This document shows, in pieces, positions 1 through 5,368 of a DNA stretch of 5,368 nucleotides; positions within the stretch are counted from its first letter, which is position 1; each line of letters opens with the position of its first letter. The position numbers and the translations under genes are program-made. The notes under the pieces were generated by a model that had not been told where the DNA came from, made no database searches, and saw only the letters and a list, made by a program, of their open reading frames with translations. Source of the DNA: Novosphingobium sp. UBA1948. GTDB taxonomy: Bacteria > Pseudomonadota > Alphaproteobacteria > Sphingomonadales > Sphingomonadaceae. The stretch lies in assembly GCA_002336765.1 (NCBI GenBank), contig DDES01000223.1, positions 11,055 through 16,422 on the forward strand. The letters run 5' to 3'.

Positions 1-258
1 GTTCTGGTATTCCAGAACCTCGACCTTGTAGCCCGCCTTGCGCAATTCATAGGCGGCCGCCATACCGGCCAACCCCGCCCCCAGCACCAGCACCGAGGCG
101 CCCTTTTTGGCGCCCGACAGCATCGGCGGACCCTTGAACTGCGTTTCGGCAGCATGGCCCAGCGCCGTCATCGCCTGATACATGGCTGCCGCGCCACCGG
201 CGCGACCGATCATCATCAGCAAGTCGCGGCGCGACTGGGGAGAGAGATTGTCCAGCAT
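1..258 (-). CDS. Flavin amine oxidase family protein, Tat-exported (N-terminal part)
   Basis: Only the first 86 residues are visible; the gene runs off the left edge, so the catalytic domain is not seen. Translation from the ATG at 258 gives a twin-arginine signal: SRRDLL at residues 9-14, followed by a weakly hydrophobic Ala/Gly/Met stretch to about residue 36. At residues 56-80 comes a Rossmann FAD-binding start, VLVLGAGLAGMAAAYELRKAG, with GxGxxG at 60-65, followed by a strand ending in Glu (VEVLE), the usual acidic residue that binds the ADP ribose. This pattern is typical of flavin monoamine oxidase / L-amino-acid oxidase proteins. Export with bound FAD fits Tat. A GGGA ribosome-binding site (265-268) lies 6 nt before the start, and the gene begins 26 bp after the ridA-like stop, so the two are probably co-transcribed. 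Another GR2-type flavoprotein, such as a desaturase or protoporphyrinogen oxidase, cannot be excluded. The substrate is unknown; oxidation of an amine or amino acid to an imine is the family reaction. Confidence 0.82.
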   Translation of the reverse strand, partial: MLDNLSPQSRRDLLMMIGRAGGAAAMYQAMTALGHAAETQFKGPPMLSGAKKGASVLVLGAGLAGMAAAYELRKAGYKVEVLEYQN

Positions 259-284
259 GTCAGATCCCGTGTTTAAAATGTTCC

Positions 285-791
285 TCAGGGCGCCTTGGCA
301 GCGATCGCCTCGATCTCGACCAGCGTGGTCGGGCGGCCAAGGGCGGCCACCTGCACCGTCGAGCGGGTCGGTTTGTTGGGCTGCTCGACCGTGCCGAAGA
401 AGGTCTTGAACACGCCGTTCATGCCCGGCGCATCCATCTTGCCGCCGTTTTCAGGCACGCCGACGAGGAACACGTTCATCTTAACGATGTCGCCCATCGA
501 CCAGCCCATGCCTTCAAGGCTGGCCTTCATCTTGGTCAGGATCGACTTGGTCTGGGTGGCGGTGTCACCGAATTCCTCGGGCTTGGCGGGATCGATCGGC
601 GAGGCGGTGCTGCCCGAGAGATAGAGAATCTTGGAACCGACCGGCACCAGCGCGGTGCTGGCGATCACGCCGGTGGGGGCGCCGGTACGCTCGATCACCG
701 GCTTGGGGGCGGGCTTGGGCGCTTCCTTGGCGAGGACGGGGGTGGCGGCCAGAGCGGCAACGGCCAGCAGGCTGGTTTTGAGCAGGGTCAT
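285..791 (-). CDS. RidA/YjgF/UK114 family protein, periplasmic (signal peptide)
   Basis: The 168-residue protein is longer than ordinary cytosolic RidA (about 128 residues) because of an N-terminal extension. Residues 1-21 form a Sec signal peptide with likely cleavage after PVLA, followed by a Lys/Pro linker (22-32). The RidA fold then covers about 34-165. The family hallmarks are at the C-terminus: PTRSTVQVAALGR with Arg143, matching the catalytic arginine (Arg105) of E. coli RidA, and VEIEAIA with Glu159, matching Glu120. GDIVKMNVFLVGV (100-112) is the usual central strand. RidA enzymes hydrolyse imine/enamine intermediates to keto compounds plus ammonia. The retained Arg and Glu suggest an active deaminase, here working in the periplasm. 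AGGGA (799-803) sits 7 nt before the ATG. The gene lies between a TonB receptor and a flavin amine oxidase, an imine producer, which supports the imine-clearing role by inference. A strong terminator lies between it and the receptor gene. Confidence 0.92.
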   Translation of the reverse strand: MTLLKTSLLAVAALAATPVLAKEAPKPAPKPVIERTGAPTGVIASTALVPVGSKILYLSGSTASPIDPAKPEEFGDTATQTKSILTKMKASLEGMGWSMGDIVKMNVFLVGVPENGGKMDAPGMNGVFKTFFGTVEQPNKPTRSTVQVAALGRPTTLVEIEAIAAKAP

Positions 792-798
792 CAGGCAA

Positions 799-803
799 TC
801 CCT
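799..803 (-). promoter_or_regulatory. Ribosome-binding site of the RidA-family gene
   Basis: AGGGA on the minus strand, 7 nt before the ATG at 791. It lies only about 12 nt after the T-run of the preceding terminator. There is therefore almost no room for a separate full promoter between terminator and gene. Confidence 0.65.
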
Positions 804-810
804 TATGGTT

Positions 811-846
811 GAAAGAAAAAGGGCGGGAGGTTGGTGCCTCCCGCCC
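811..846 (-). terminator. Rho-independent terminator after the TonB receptor gene
   Basis: On the minus strand a perfect 10-bp stem, GGGCGGGAGG pairing with CCTCCCGCCC (837-846 with 821-830), encloses a 6-nt loop (831-836). TTTTTCTTTC (811-820) follows directly. The stem starts about 16 nt after the receptor stop codon. On the plus strand the stem is followed by only CC and four Ts (849-852), so termination is mainly in the gene direction. It separates receptor expression from the downstream ridA-like and amine oxidase genes, which may depend on read-through. Confidence 0.93.
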
Positions 847-862
847 CCTTTTGGGTCTTGGC

Positions 863-3523
863 TTAGAACTTCACGCCGAGCTTGGCGTAGTAGTATCCGC
901 CGTTGATGCTCACCGAGGAGAAGCTCGGGTACTTGCTGACATAGGCGGTCGAACCGGCCGCGAACTGCTGCGCGCGGATCCAGTCGGCAATCTGGTCAGG
1001 CTTGGTGCCGAACAGGTTATTGGCACCCAGCGACAGCTTGATGTCCTTGGTGAAGGCATAGGTCACTTCCAGATCGGTGATGAACTTGGTGCTCATCGTC
1101 TGGTAATAAGGAATGTTCGAGTTGGCAGGCGTGGTGGCGAGCAGCTTGGCCGGACCATAGACCGACTCACGCAGGTTCACCGCAAACTTGCCGATCTCGT
1201 AATAGGCATTGGCGGTCGTGCGCCACTTGGGCGTGGTGTCCGTCAGCGCCGACTGCGAGTAGACGTCATAAATGCCCTGCGCCGGATTAACGCCCGACGG
1301 CACAGCATTGGTCGACTTGACCTTGGTCTCGTTGTAGTTGGCCGATAGCGAGAGATCGAGGCGGCCACCGAAGGCGGTCATGTTATACGTGGCGAGGAAA
1401 TCCACGCCGCGCGTCAGGGTCGAGAGGCCGTTCACAAAAGAATTGATCGTGAGCGAACCATTCTGGCCGCCATTGATCGAATCAATGATCGAGGTGATCG
1501 GTACACCGTTGTTGTACAGCGCGGTCAGCACCGCAGGCGAGATGAAGCCGGTGCAACTGCCCCCGAAGGCGGCCTTGGCAGCAGCGACATCCATGCCCGG
1601 GGTGAAGCCGGAGGGCAGGAACTTACAGTTATTCGAATAGCCCGTGAAGCCCGACGACTGCACGATACGGTCGCGCAGATAGATCGAGTAGGCGTCCAGC
1701 GTAATGCTCAGCTTGGGCGCGGGGTTGAACACGAAGCCGACCGAAACGTTGGTCGACTTTTCCGGCTTCAGACCCGAAATGCCCAGCGCGGCAGCGCCCG
1801 GCGAGTTGGGCGCGAAGATGCCCGACAGCGAGGCCGGACCCACGTTGATGCCCGAATAGAAGCCCTCGGCCAGCGTCGGCGCACGGAAACCCGTCGAGAT
1901 CGTGCCACGGATGGCGATCGCCTTGCTGAAGTCATAACGGTTGGTCAGCTTGAAGATCGTGGTATCGCCAAAGTCCGAGTAATGCTCGTGACGCACCGCG
2001 CCGATCACCTTCCACGCCTCGACCGGCTTGGTTTCCAGATCGAGATACTGGGCAAAGTTGGTGCGGTCATTGCTGCTGGCATTGGTGGGCGAATAGCCGA
2101 AGAACGACTGGATACCGCCACCCTTCACGCCAGTGCCGACATAGTAGGACGCCACTTCGCCCGGACGCAGTTCATAGGTGTCCTTGCGCCATTCCAGACC
2201 ACCCGCAATATGCAGCGCATCGGCCAGACCGACATCGACTTCATGGGTGCCGTCGAAGTTGACGGTGAGCTGCGAGCCCACGAAAGCGCCATCATACACA
2301 TCGCGCGGAGTGTAACCCGCAGCGGTGGTGGTCGAGGTGTCGTAGTACAGCGCGGCGTTGGCCGAGTTCACCACATAGGTCTTGTTATGGTCCTTGCCAT
2401 AGGTGACCGAGAGGTCGAACGTGCTCTTGCCGAATTCGCCCTTCACACCGCCGGTCAGCGAGTAGTCGGTCTCGTTCAGCGCCTCGAGCGGCGAGAAGCC
2501 GGCGGGGAACGGAATATCGCCGGTGGCAACGCCCGAAGCAGGCGCGATCACCGCGCTCTTGCCGACCACGACGTTGGGCAGACGGTAGTTCTGGAAGGTC
2601 GAGCCGGTGCGCTTCGAGAGCGAGCCGAAGGAGTAGAACTCGACGCCGGCAACGCCGGTATAGCCCATGTTGTAAAACACGTTGGTGAGCGCCATGCGGC
2701 CATCACCAAAGATGCGGTTCACATAGGGATAGTCCTTGGCATTCAGCACACCGGGGAAGCGCGACAGCAGCGTCGCGCCCGAGGCCAGTGCCGGGCTCAC
2801 GCGCGGATCAACGTCGCCGCGGAAGCTGTAGTCCTTGACCTTATGCTGCACGGTCAGGTTGAGGTACATGTCCTCCACCGGCGCCATGCCGATGTTGCCC
2901 GCCAGCTCGTAGTTGAAGCCGTCACCGGCGTAATACTGACCGACCGAGCCGGACAGATAGCCGCCGTGGTCCTTCTTCTTGAGCATCAGGTTGACCACAC
3001 CGGCCACCGCGTCGGTGCCGTACTGGGCGGCGGCGCCGTCCTGCAGCACTTCGACGTGATCAACCGCTTCCATCGGGATCAGGCCCATGTCGGGGGCGGC
3101 GCCACCGGTCCACAGCGCGTTGGTCACCACCACGTTCGACGTACCGTGGCGACGCTTGCCGTTCACCATCACCAGCGTGTGGTTCGGGTTGAGGCCGCGC
3201 AGCTTGATCGACGGGTGGAAGGCCGTCATGTCGTTACCGAAGGTCTGGATCTGGATGCTGGGCACCGAGAGCGAGAGCGAGGTGTTGATGTCCGAACGGC
3301 CAGCGCGCTGCAGCAGATCGGAGCCCAGCACCTGCACCGGCGCAGGGCTGTCGGCAGCCTTGAGGCCGGCAGCGCGTGTACCGGTCACGATGATGGCGGC
3401 GCCACCTTCCTGATCGGCGGCGGGAGCGGGTTCGGCAGCCTGGGCCTGCCCGGCGAGCACCAGCGCGGGAAGCGCGGCGGTGGTCAGAAACTTCAAGGTA
3501 GAAAGCGTTTTAATACGAGCCAT
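863..3523 (-). CDS. TonB-dependent outer-membrane receptor
   Basis: An 886-residue receptor from the ATG at 3523. That start is chosen because it begins a clean signal peptide (MARIKTLSTLKF..., cleavage near residue 29 after GQAQA) and has AGGGA 10 nt upstream; the longer in-frame TTG start at 3637 would add 38 residues before the signal. A TonB-box-like IIVTGTR is at 44-50. The plug domain covers about 50-182, with RGLNPNHTLVMVNGKRRH (109-126) and VEVLQDGAAAQYGTDAVAGV (157-176). The rest is a 22-strand-type beta barrel ending in YYYAKLGVKF, whose final Phe is the outer-membrane assembly signal. Two cysteines about 28 residues apart (NNCKF and GGSCTGF) could form a disulfide in a loop. TonB/ExbBD-driven import of a large or scarce ligand is the family role. 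The ligand is not readable from sequence; the neighbouring amine-oxidising enzymes suggest a nitrogenous compound or peptide rather than a siderophore (inference). It has its own candidate promoter and is bracketed by terminators. Confidence 0.95.
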   Translation of the reverse strand: MARIKTLSTLKFLTTAALPALVLAGQAQAAEPAPAADQEGGAAIIVTGTRAAGLKAADSPAPVQVLGSDLLQRAGRSDINTSLSLSVPSIQIQTFGNDMTAFHPSIKLRGLNPNHTLVMVNGKRRHGTSNVVVTNALWTGGAAPDMGLIPMEAVDHVEVLQDGAAAQYGTDAVAGVVNLMLKKKDHGGYLSGSVGQYYAGDGFNYELAGNIGMAPVEDMYLNLTVQHKVKDYSFRGDVDPRVSPALASGATLLSRFPGVLNAKDYPYVNRIFGDGRMALTNVFYNMGYTGVAGVEFYSFGSLSKRTGSTFQNYRLPNVVVGKSAVIAPASGVATGDIPFPAGFSPLEALNETDYSLTGGVKGEFGKSTFDLSVTYGKDHNKTYVVNSANAALYYDTSTTTAAGYTPRDVYDGAFVGSQLTVNFDGTHEVDVGLADALHIAGGLEWRKDTYELRPGEVASYYVGTGVKGGGIQSFFGYSPTNASSNDRTNFAQYLDLETKPVEAWKVIGAVRHEHYSDFGDTTIFKLTNRYDFSKAIAIRGTISTGFRAPTLAEGFYSGINVGPASLSGIFAPNSPGAAALGISGLKPEKSTNVSVGFVFNPAPKLSITLDAYSIYLRDRIVQSSGFTGYSNNCKFLPSGFTPGMDVAAAKAAFGGSCTGFISPAVLTALYNNGVPITSIIDSINGGQNGSLTINSFVNGLSTLTRGVDFLATYNMTAFGGRLDLSLSANYNETKVKSTNAVPSGVNPAQGIYDVYSQSALTDTTPKWRTTANAYYEIGKFAVNLRESVYGPAKLLATTPANSNIPYYQTMSTKFITDLEVTYAFTKDIKLSLGANNLFGTKPDQIADWIRAQQFAAGSTAYVSKYPSFSSVSINGGYYYAKLGVKF

Positions 3524-3533
3524 TTGTTCTGGA

Positions 3534-3538
3534 TCCCT
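3534..3538 (-). promoter_or_regulatory. Ribosome-binding site of the TonB receptor
   Basis: AGGGA on the minus strand, 10 nt before the ATG at 3523. Together with the signal peptide that starts at this Met, it decides between this start and the upstream TTG at 3637. The spacing is slightly long, so the site is moderate. Confidence 0.5.
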
Positions 3539-3565
3539 GTTTCCGAAGGAACCCCCTCCACTTCG

Positions 3566-3604
3566 CTGGTGGCCAAACGGCTTGATGCCCCCGTTTTGCC
3601 CCAA
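3566..3604 (-). repeat. Inverted repeat / leader hairpin upstream of the TonB receptor
   Basis: In the minus-strand transcript GGCAAAACGG (3600-3591) can pair with CCGTTTGGCC (3580-3571) around a 10-nt loop. Nine of ten positions pair, with one A-G mismatch. The stem can be lengthened by TTGG (3604-3601) with CCAG (3569-3566) across one bulged A at 3570, including one wobble pair. If the promoter at 3609-3637 is used, this hairpin lies at the very 5' end of the mRNA, about 40 nt before the ribosome-binding site. There is no T-run after it in the gene direction, so it is not a terminator for this strand. An RNA structure or a protein operator are both possible. Confidence 0.55.
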
Positions 3605-3608
3605 GGTT

Positions 3609-3637
3609 TTTATCGGGCCAACGGGAGTTCTCGACAA
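3609..3637 (-). promoter_or_regulatory. Candidate housekeeping-sigma promoter for the TonB receptor
   Basis: Minus strand: TTGTCG (-35, 3637-3632), a 17-bp spacer, then GATAAA (-10, 3614-3609). Transcription would start near 3602, giving a leader of about 80 nt. This is the best pair of hexamers in the 288-bp gap, which otherwise contains only the upstream terminator and the leader hairpin. The upstream terminator makes a promoter here necessary for strong receptor expression. It is a prediction by eye. Confidence 0.5.
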
Positions 3638-3750
3638 AGATCACCCCCATGACCTGTATCGACAGCCTGCGGGTGAACGGCGCGGAACCCAATACGCATA
3701 ACCGGCCCCCACCCTACGCTGATTGACGTATGTCCGTGGCGATCCGGCAC

Positions 3751-3785
3751 AGAAAACGGCGGCAAAGCGAGAAGCTCTGCCGCCG
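3751..3785 (-). terminator. Rho-independent terminator after the cytochrome c gene
   Basis: On the minus strand a 12-bp stem (3785-3774 with 3768-3757; core CGGCGGCA with TGCCGCCG, one G-T wobble) has a 5-nt loop (3773-3769) and is followed by TTTTCT (3756-3751). It starts 26 bp after the cytochrome stop codon. It ends the flavoprotein-cytochrome transcription unit. The plus strand lacks a T-run after the stem, so it is one-directional. Confidence 0.93.
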
Positions 3786-3811
3786 CGAAAACAGCAACGG
3801 ACGGGTGGCGA

Positions 3812-4270
3812 TCAGTGAGTGGCTTTGGGCGCCACCGGCTCGATCATGATGGCGCCCAAGGTGGCGGCATCTGCGGGCAGCGGCTTCGCACCAGCAGGCA
3901 TGCCGTTGGATTTGAGGAGGAAGGCGACGATTGCCACTTTCTCCTGCGGCTCGAGCGTGCCCGGCGCCATTTGCGGCATGGCGCGCCCCACATAGTCCGC
4001 CAAGGCCCCCACCGAACCATGCCCCCAATTGGCAAAGAAGCGTCCGGTCAGCGGCGGCACTTCCCAAGTGCCCTGCGCCGAAGCGCCGTGGCACAGCGCG
4101 CAACGCTCGGCATAGAGGCTGGCGCCCTGCGCGGCCTGTTGTTCGGTGTAAACGCCGGTGGCGGTGGTTGCGGACGGTGCAGGGGCGGGCGGCGCGGCCA
4201 GCACGGCGCCACCGGCCGAGGCGATAAGTGCGGAAGCGGCCAGCGTGGCGGCGATCAAACGGTGCTGCAT
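3812..4270 (-). CDS. Exported class I cytochrome c
   Basis: A 152-residue monohaem cytochrome. Residues 1 to about 26 are a Sec signal peptide (MQHRLIAATLAASALIASAG..., cleavage near VLAA), followed by an Ala/Pro-rich linker. The haem motif CALCH is at 57-61 (Cys57 and Cys60 bind haem covalently, His61 is the axial ligand). The distal ligand is most likely Met98 in AMPQMAPGTL; Met101 is the alternative. The tail VAIVAFLLKSNGMPAG (112-127) resembles cytochromes paired with periplasmic dehydrogenases. The protein should be periplasmic, with haem attached by the Ccm machinery. The ATG lies 3 bp after the stop of the upstream DAO-like flavoprotein, and its AAGGGGG ribosome-binding site lies inside that gene, so the two are translationally coupled. 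The likely job is electron acceptor for that flavoprotein (inference). A terminator follows, so the pair ends a transcription unit. Confidence 0.95.
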   Translation of the reverse strand: MQHRLIAATLAASALIASAGGAVLAAPPAPAPSATTATGVYTEQQAAQGASLYAERCALCHGASAQGTWEVPPLTGRFFANWGHGSVGALADYVGRAMPQMAPGTLEPQEKVAIVAFLLKSNGMPAGAKPLPADAATLGAIMIEPVAPKATH

Positions 4271-4273
4271 GGC

Positions 4274-5368
4274 TCAGGCCCCCTTCTTCCACAGACCGGC
4301 CATCACCGGCTCGAGAATCCTCAGCGCCTCGAGGATCGGCTCCTTGTCGGGCCATTCCATCGAATCGCCCACGCCGAACATCTCGCCCGGCTCGATCGGA
4401 TTGTTCATCACCACGATACCGTCGGCCTTGGACATCACCATCGCCTCCTTGTAGCGCAGCGAGTAATTCGCCTGATGCTGGGGCACCAGCCAGCCGGTCT
4501 GGCCGCGAACGGGGATGATCGTCTTGTCGCGCCACAGATCGCGCGCGCCATAGCCGGTGCAATTGATCACCACCTTTTCCTTCAACTGGCCATATTGCGA
4601 CGGATCGTTGAAATCGCGCGCTACAAACAACCCGCCACGCTCGAAGAATTCGGTGAGCAGCAGATGCGCGTAGGACGGGAAGTTGAAATGCATCTGCGAG
4701 GTGCGCGTGGCATAGGGCAGCGTGAAGGGATTTTCCTCCGCCGCCAGCGGCTGGGCCTGCGGCACGATATCCTTGATGCGGTCGTTGTAATGGGCGAATT
4801 CGGAATTCTGGAGCGGCAAGCCGCCCGGTTCCCACGCGCCCTTGACGCTGGGGTCCGGCTCGAAATGACGGCGCGTGATCGGCTTGTCGGACACCGCATA
4901 GGCATCGGCAAACACCACCGGATCGCCCGGCAGGCCGATCATCGAGCGGAAACCCTTCCACGACAGGCGCGCCATCTGCTCCCACAGATCACCAAAGGCG
5001 GGGCCGGCAGGCGCCGCCAGCGAGATGCGCGAATCCGGCGTGAACGAACCGGAAGCGCGGAACGAACGGCTGCGCTGGATAATGTCGCGGGCGTAGATCG
5101 TGACCTTCATCCCCGCGCGCTGAGCCACCACCGCAGTGGTCAGGCCAATGATACCACAGCCCACCACCGCAACCTCTTTGGGCAGCACGGAGAGCGCCTT
5201 GCCCACCGCGACTTCGGCGCTGCCCCAACTGAGCGACCAGCCCGAGCCGCCGTGCCCGTAATTGTGCACCACCAGCGTTTCACCCACCAGATCGGTGCCC
5301 AGATTGGGGCCTGCCGCGCGCAGCGGGCGGATGCAGCACTTCATATCGATCAACTGGTCGGGCGTTAG
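4274..5368 (-). CDS. FAD-dependent DAO-family oxidoreductase with circularly permuted motif order (5' end outside window)
   Basis: The frame is open to the right edge, so 364 residues are visible and the true start and any signal peptide lie outside; the in-frame TTG at 5353 is unlikely to be the start. Visible-residue numbering: CCIRPLR (11-17) resembles the GFRPVRP substrate-arginine segment of D-amino-acid oxidases, and HNYGHGGSGWSLSWGSA (35-51) is their FAD-binding segment. Both normally lie near the C-terminus. Only then comes the Rossmann motif VAVVGCGIIG (66-75), normally at the N-terminus. NCTG (269-272), PVRGQ (286-290) and RILEP (350-354) follow in normal order, and the protein stops 10 residues later. 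The expected reaction is oxidation of an amino acid or amine to an imine with reduction of FAD. The coupled cytochrome c gene suggests electrons go to a respiratory chain rather than oxygen. The active-site tyrosines of mammalian DAO are not obvious, so the substrate may differ. Family assignment is sure; substrate is not. Confidence 0.88.
   Translation of the reverse strand, partial: LTPDQLIDMKCCIRPLRAAGPNLGTDLVGETLVVHNYGHGGSGWSLSWGSAEVAVGKALSVLPKEVAVVGCGIIGLTTAVVAQRAGMKVTIYARDIIQRSRSFRASGSFTPDSRISLAAPAGPAFGDLWEQMARLSWKGFRSMIGLPGDPVVFADAYAVSDKPITRRHFEPDPSVKGAWEPGGLPLQNSEFAHYNDRIKDIVPQAQPLAAEENPFTLPYATRTSQMHFNFPSYAHLLLTEFFERGGLFVARDFNDPSQYGQLKEKVVINCTGYGARDLWRDKTIIPVRGQTGWLVPQHQANYSLRYKEAMVMSKADGIVVMNNPIEPGEMFGVGDSMEWPDKEPILEALRILEPVMAGLWKKGA

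Noticed and set aside
3566..3611. The leader inverted repeat read as a plus-strand terminator, since five Ts follow at 3607-3611
   Set aside because: There is no plus-strand gene to terminate, the stem is imperfect, and the Ts do not directly follow the main stem. It could at most limit antisense transcription.
3524..3637. 38-residue N-terminal extension of the TonB receptor from a TTG at 3637
   Set aside because: It would put 38 polar residues before the signal peptide, and the TTG coincides with the candidate -35 box. The ATG at 3523 has its own ribosome-binding site.
1982..3652. Long plus-strand open frame (556 codons) opposite the receptor gene
   Set aside because: Its translation is rich in Arg, His, Val and Gly with no recognisable domain, and it lies antisense to a clear TonB receptor. 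It is an effect of high GC on the opposite strand.
3654..3665. Small palindrome CTGT-N4-ACAG just upstream of the candidate -35
   Set aside because: Four-base arms are expected by chance in this length of sequence, and no known operator consensus was recognised.
3714..4985. Minus-strand open frame of 423 codons overlapping the cytochrome and DAO-like genes
   Set aside because: It is a different frame of the same strand that reads through the terminator region and has no family features; the overlapping frames carry CALCH and GxGxxG motifs.
3815..5368. Long plus-strand open frame (517 codons) opposite the flavoprotein and cytochrome genes
   Set aside because: It is low-complexity Arg/His/Gly-rich translation, fully antisense to two genes with clear catalytic motifs.

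Overview
The window is one compact, entirely minus-strand gene cluster in high-GC DNA. An OAR-type TonB receptor, several exported redox proteins and IIVTGTR- and SRRDLL-type signals fit an alphaproteobacterium, most likely a sphingomonad such as Novosphingobium or Sphingobium. That assignment is inferred from protein style only; there is no rRNA or other marker.

Layout in transcription order (right to left). (1) 5368-4274: a FAD-dependent oxidoreductase of the D-amino-acid-oxidase (DAO) type, with its N-terminus beyond the window. Its motifs are in circularly permuted order. (2) 4270-3812: an exported class I cytochrome c, starting 3 bp after the oxidoreductase stop. A strong Rho-independent terminator follows (3751-3785). 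(3) A 288-bp gap (3524-3811) holding that terminator, a good candidate promoter (3609-3637) and a long inverted repeat in the predicted leader. (4) 3523-863: a TonB-dependent outer-membrane receptor. A second, near-perfect terminator follows (821-846). (5) 791-285: a RidA/YjgF-family protein with a Sec signal peptide, hence periplasmic. (6) 258-1: the N-terminus of a flavin amine oxidase with a twin-arginine signal, running off the left edge.

Reading of the cluster (inference): a nitrogen-containing substrate crosses the outer membrane through the TonB receptor and is oxidised in the periplasm by two flavoenzymes. The exported RidA would hydrolyse the reactive imine/enamine products. The cytochrome c would take electrons from the DAO-like enzyme, making it a dehydrogenase rather than an oxidase. 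The two terminators divide the cluster into three expression units or an attenuated operon. The most unusual item is the permuted DAO-like enzyme: the substrate-arginine and HNYGHGG segments, normally at the C-terminus, precede the GxGxxG dinucleotide-binding motif, and the protein ends where the moved segment would normally begin.
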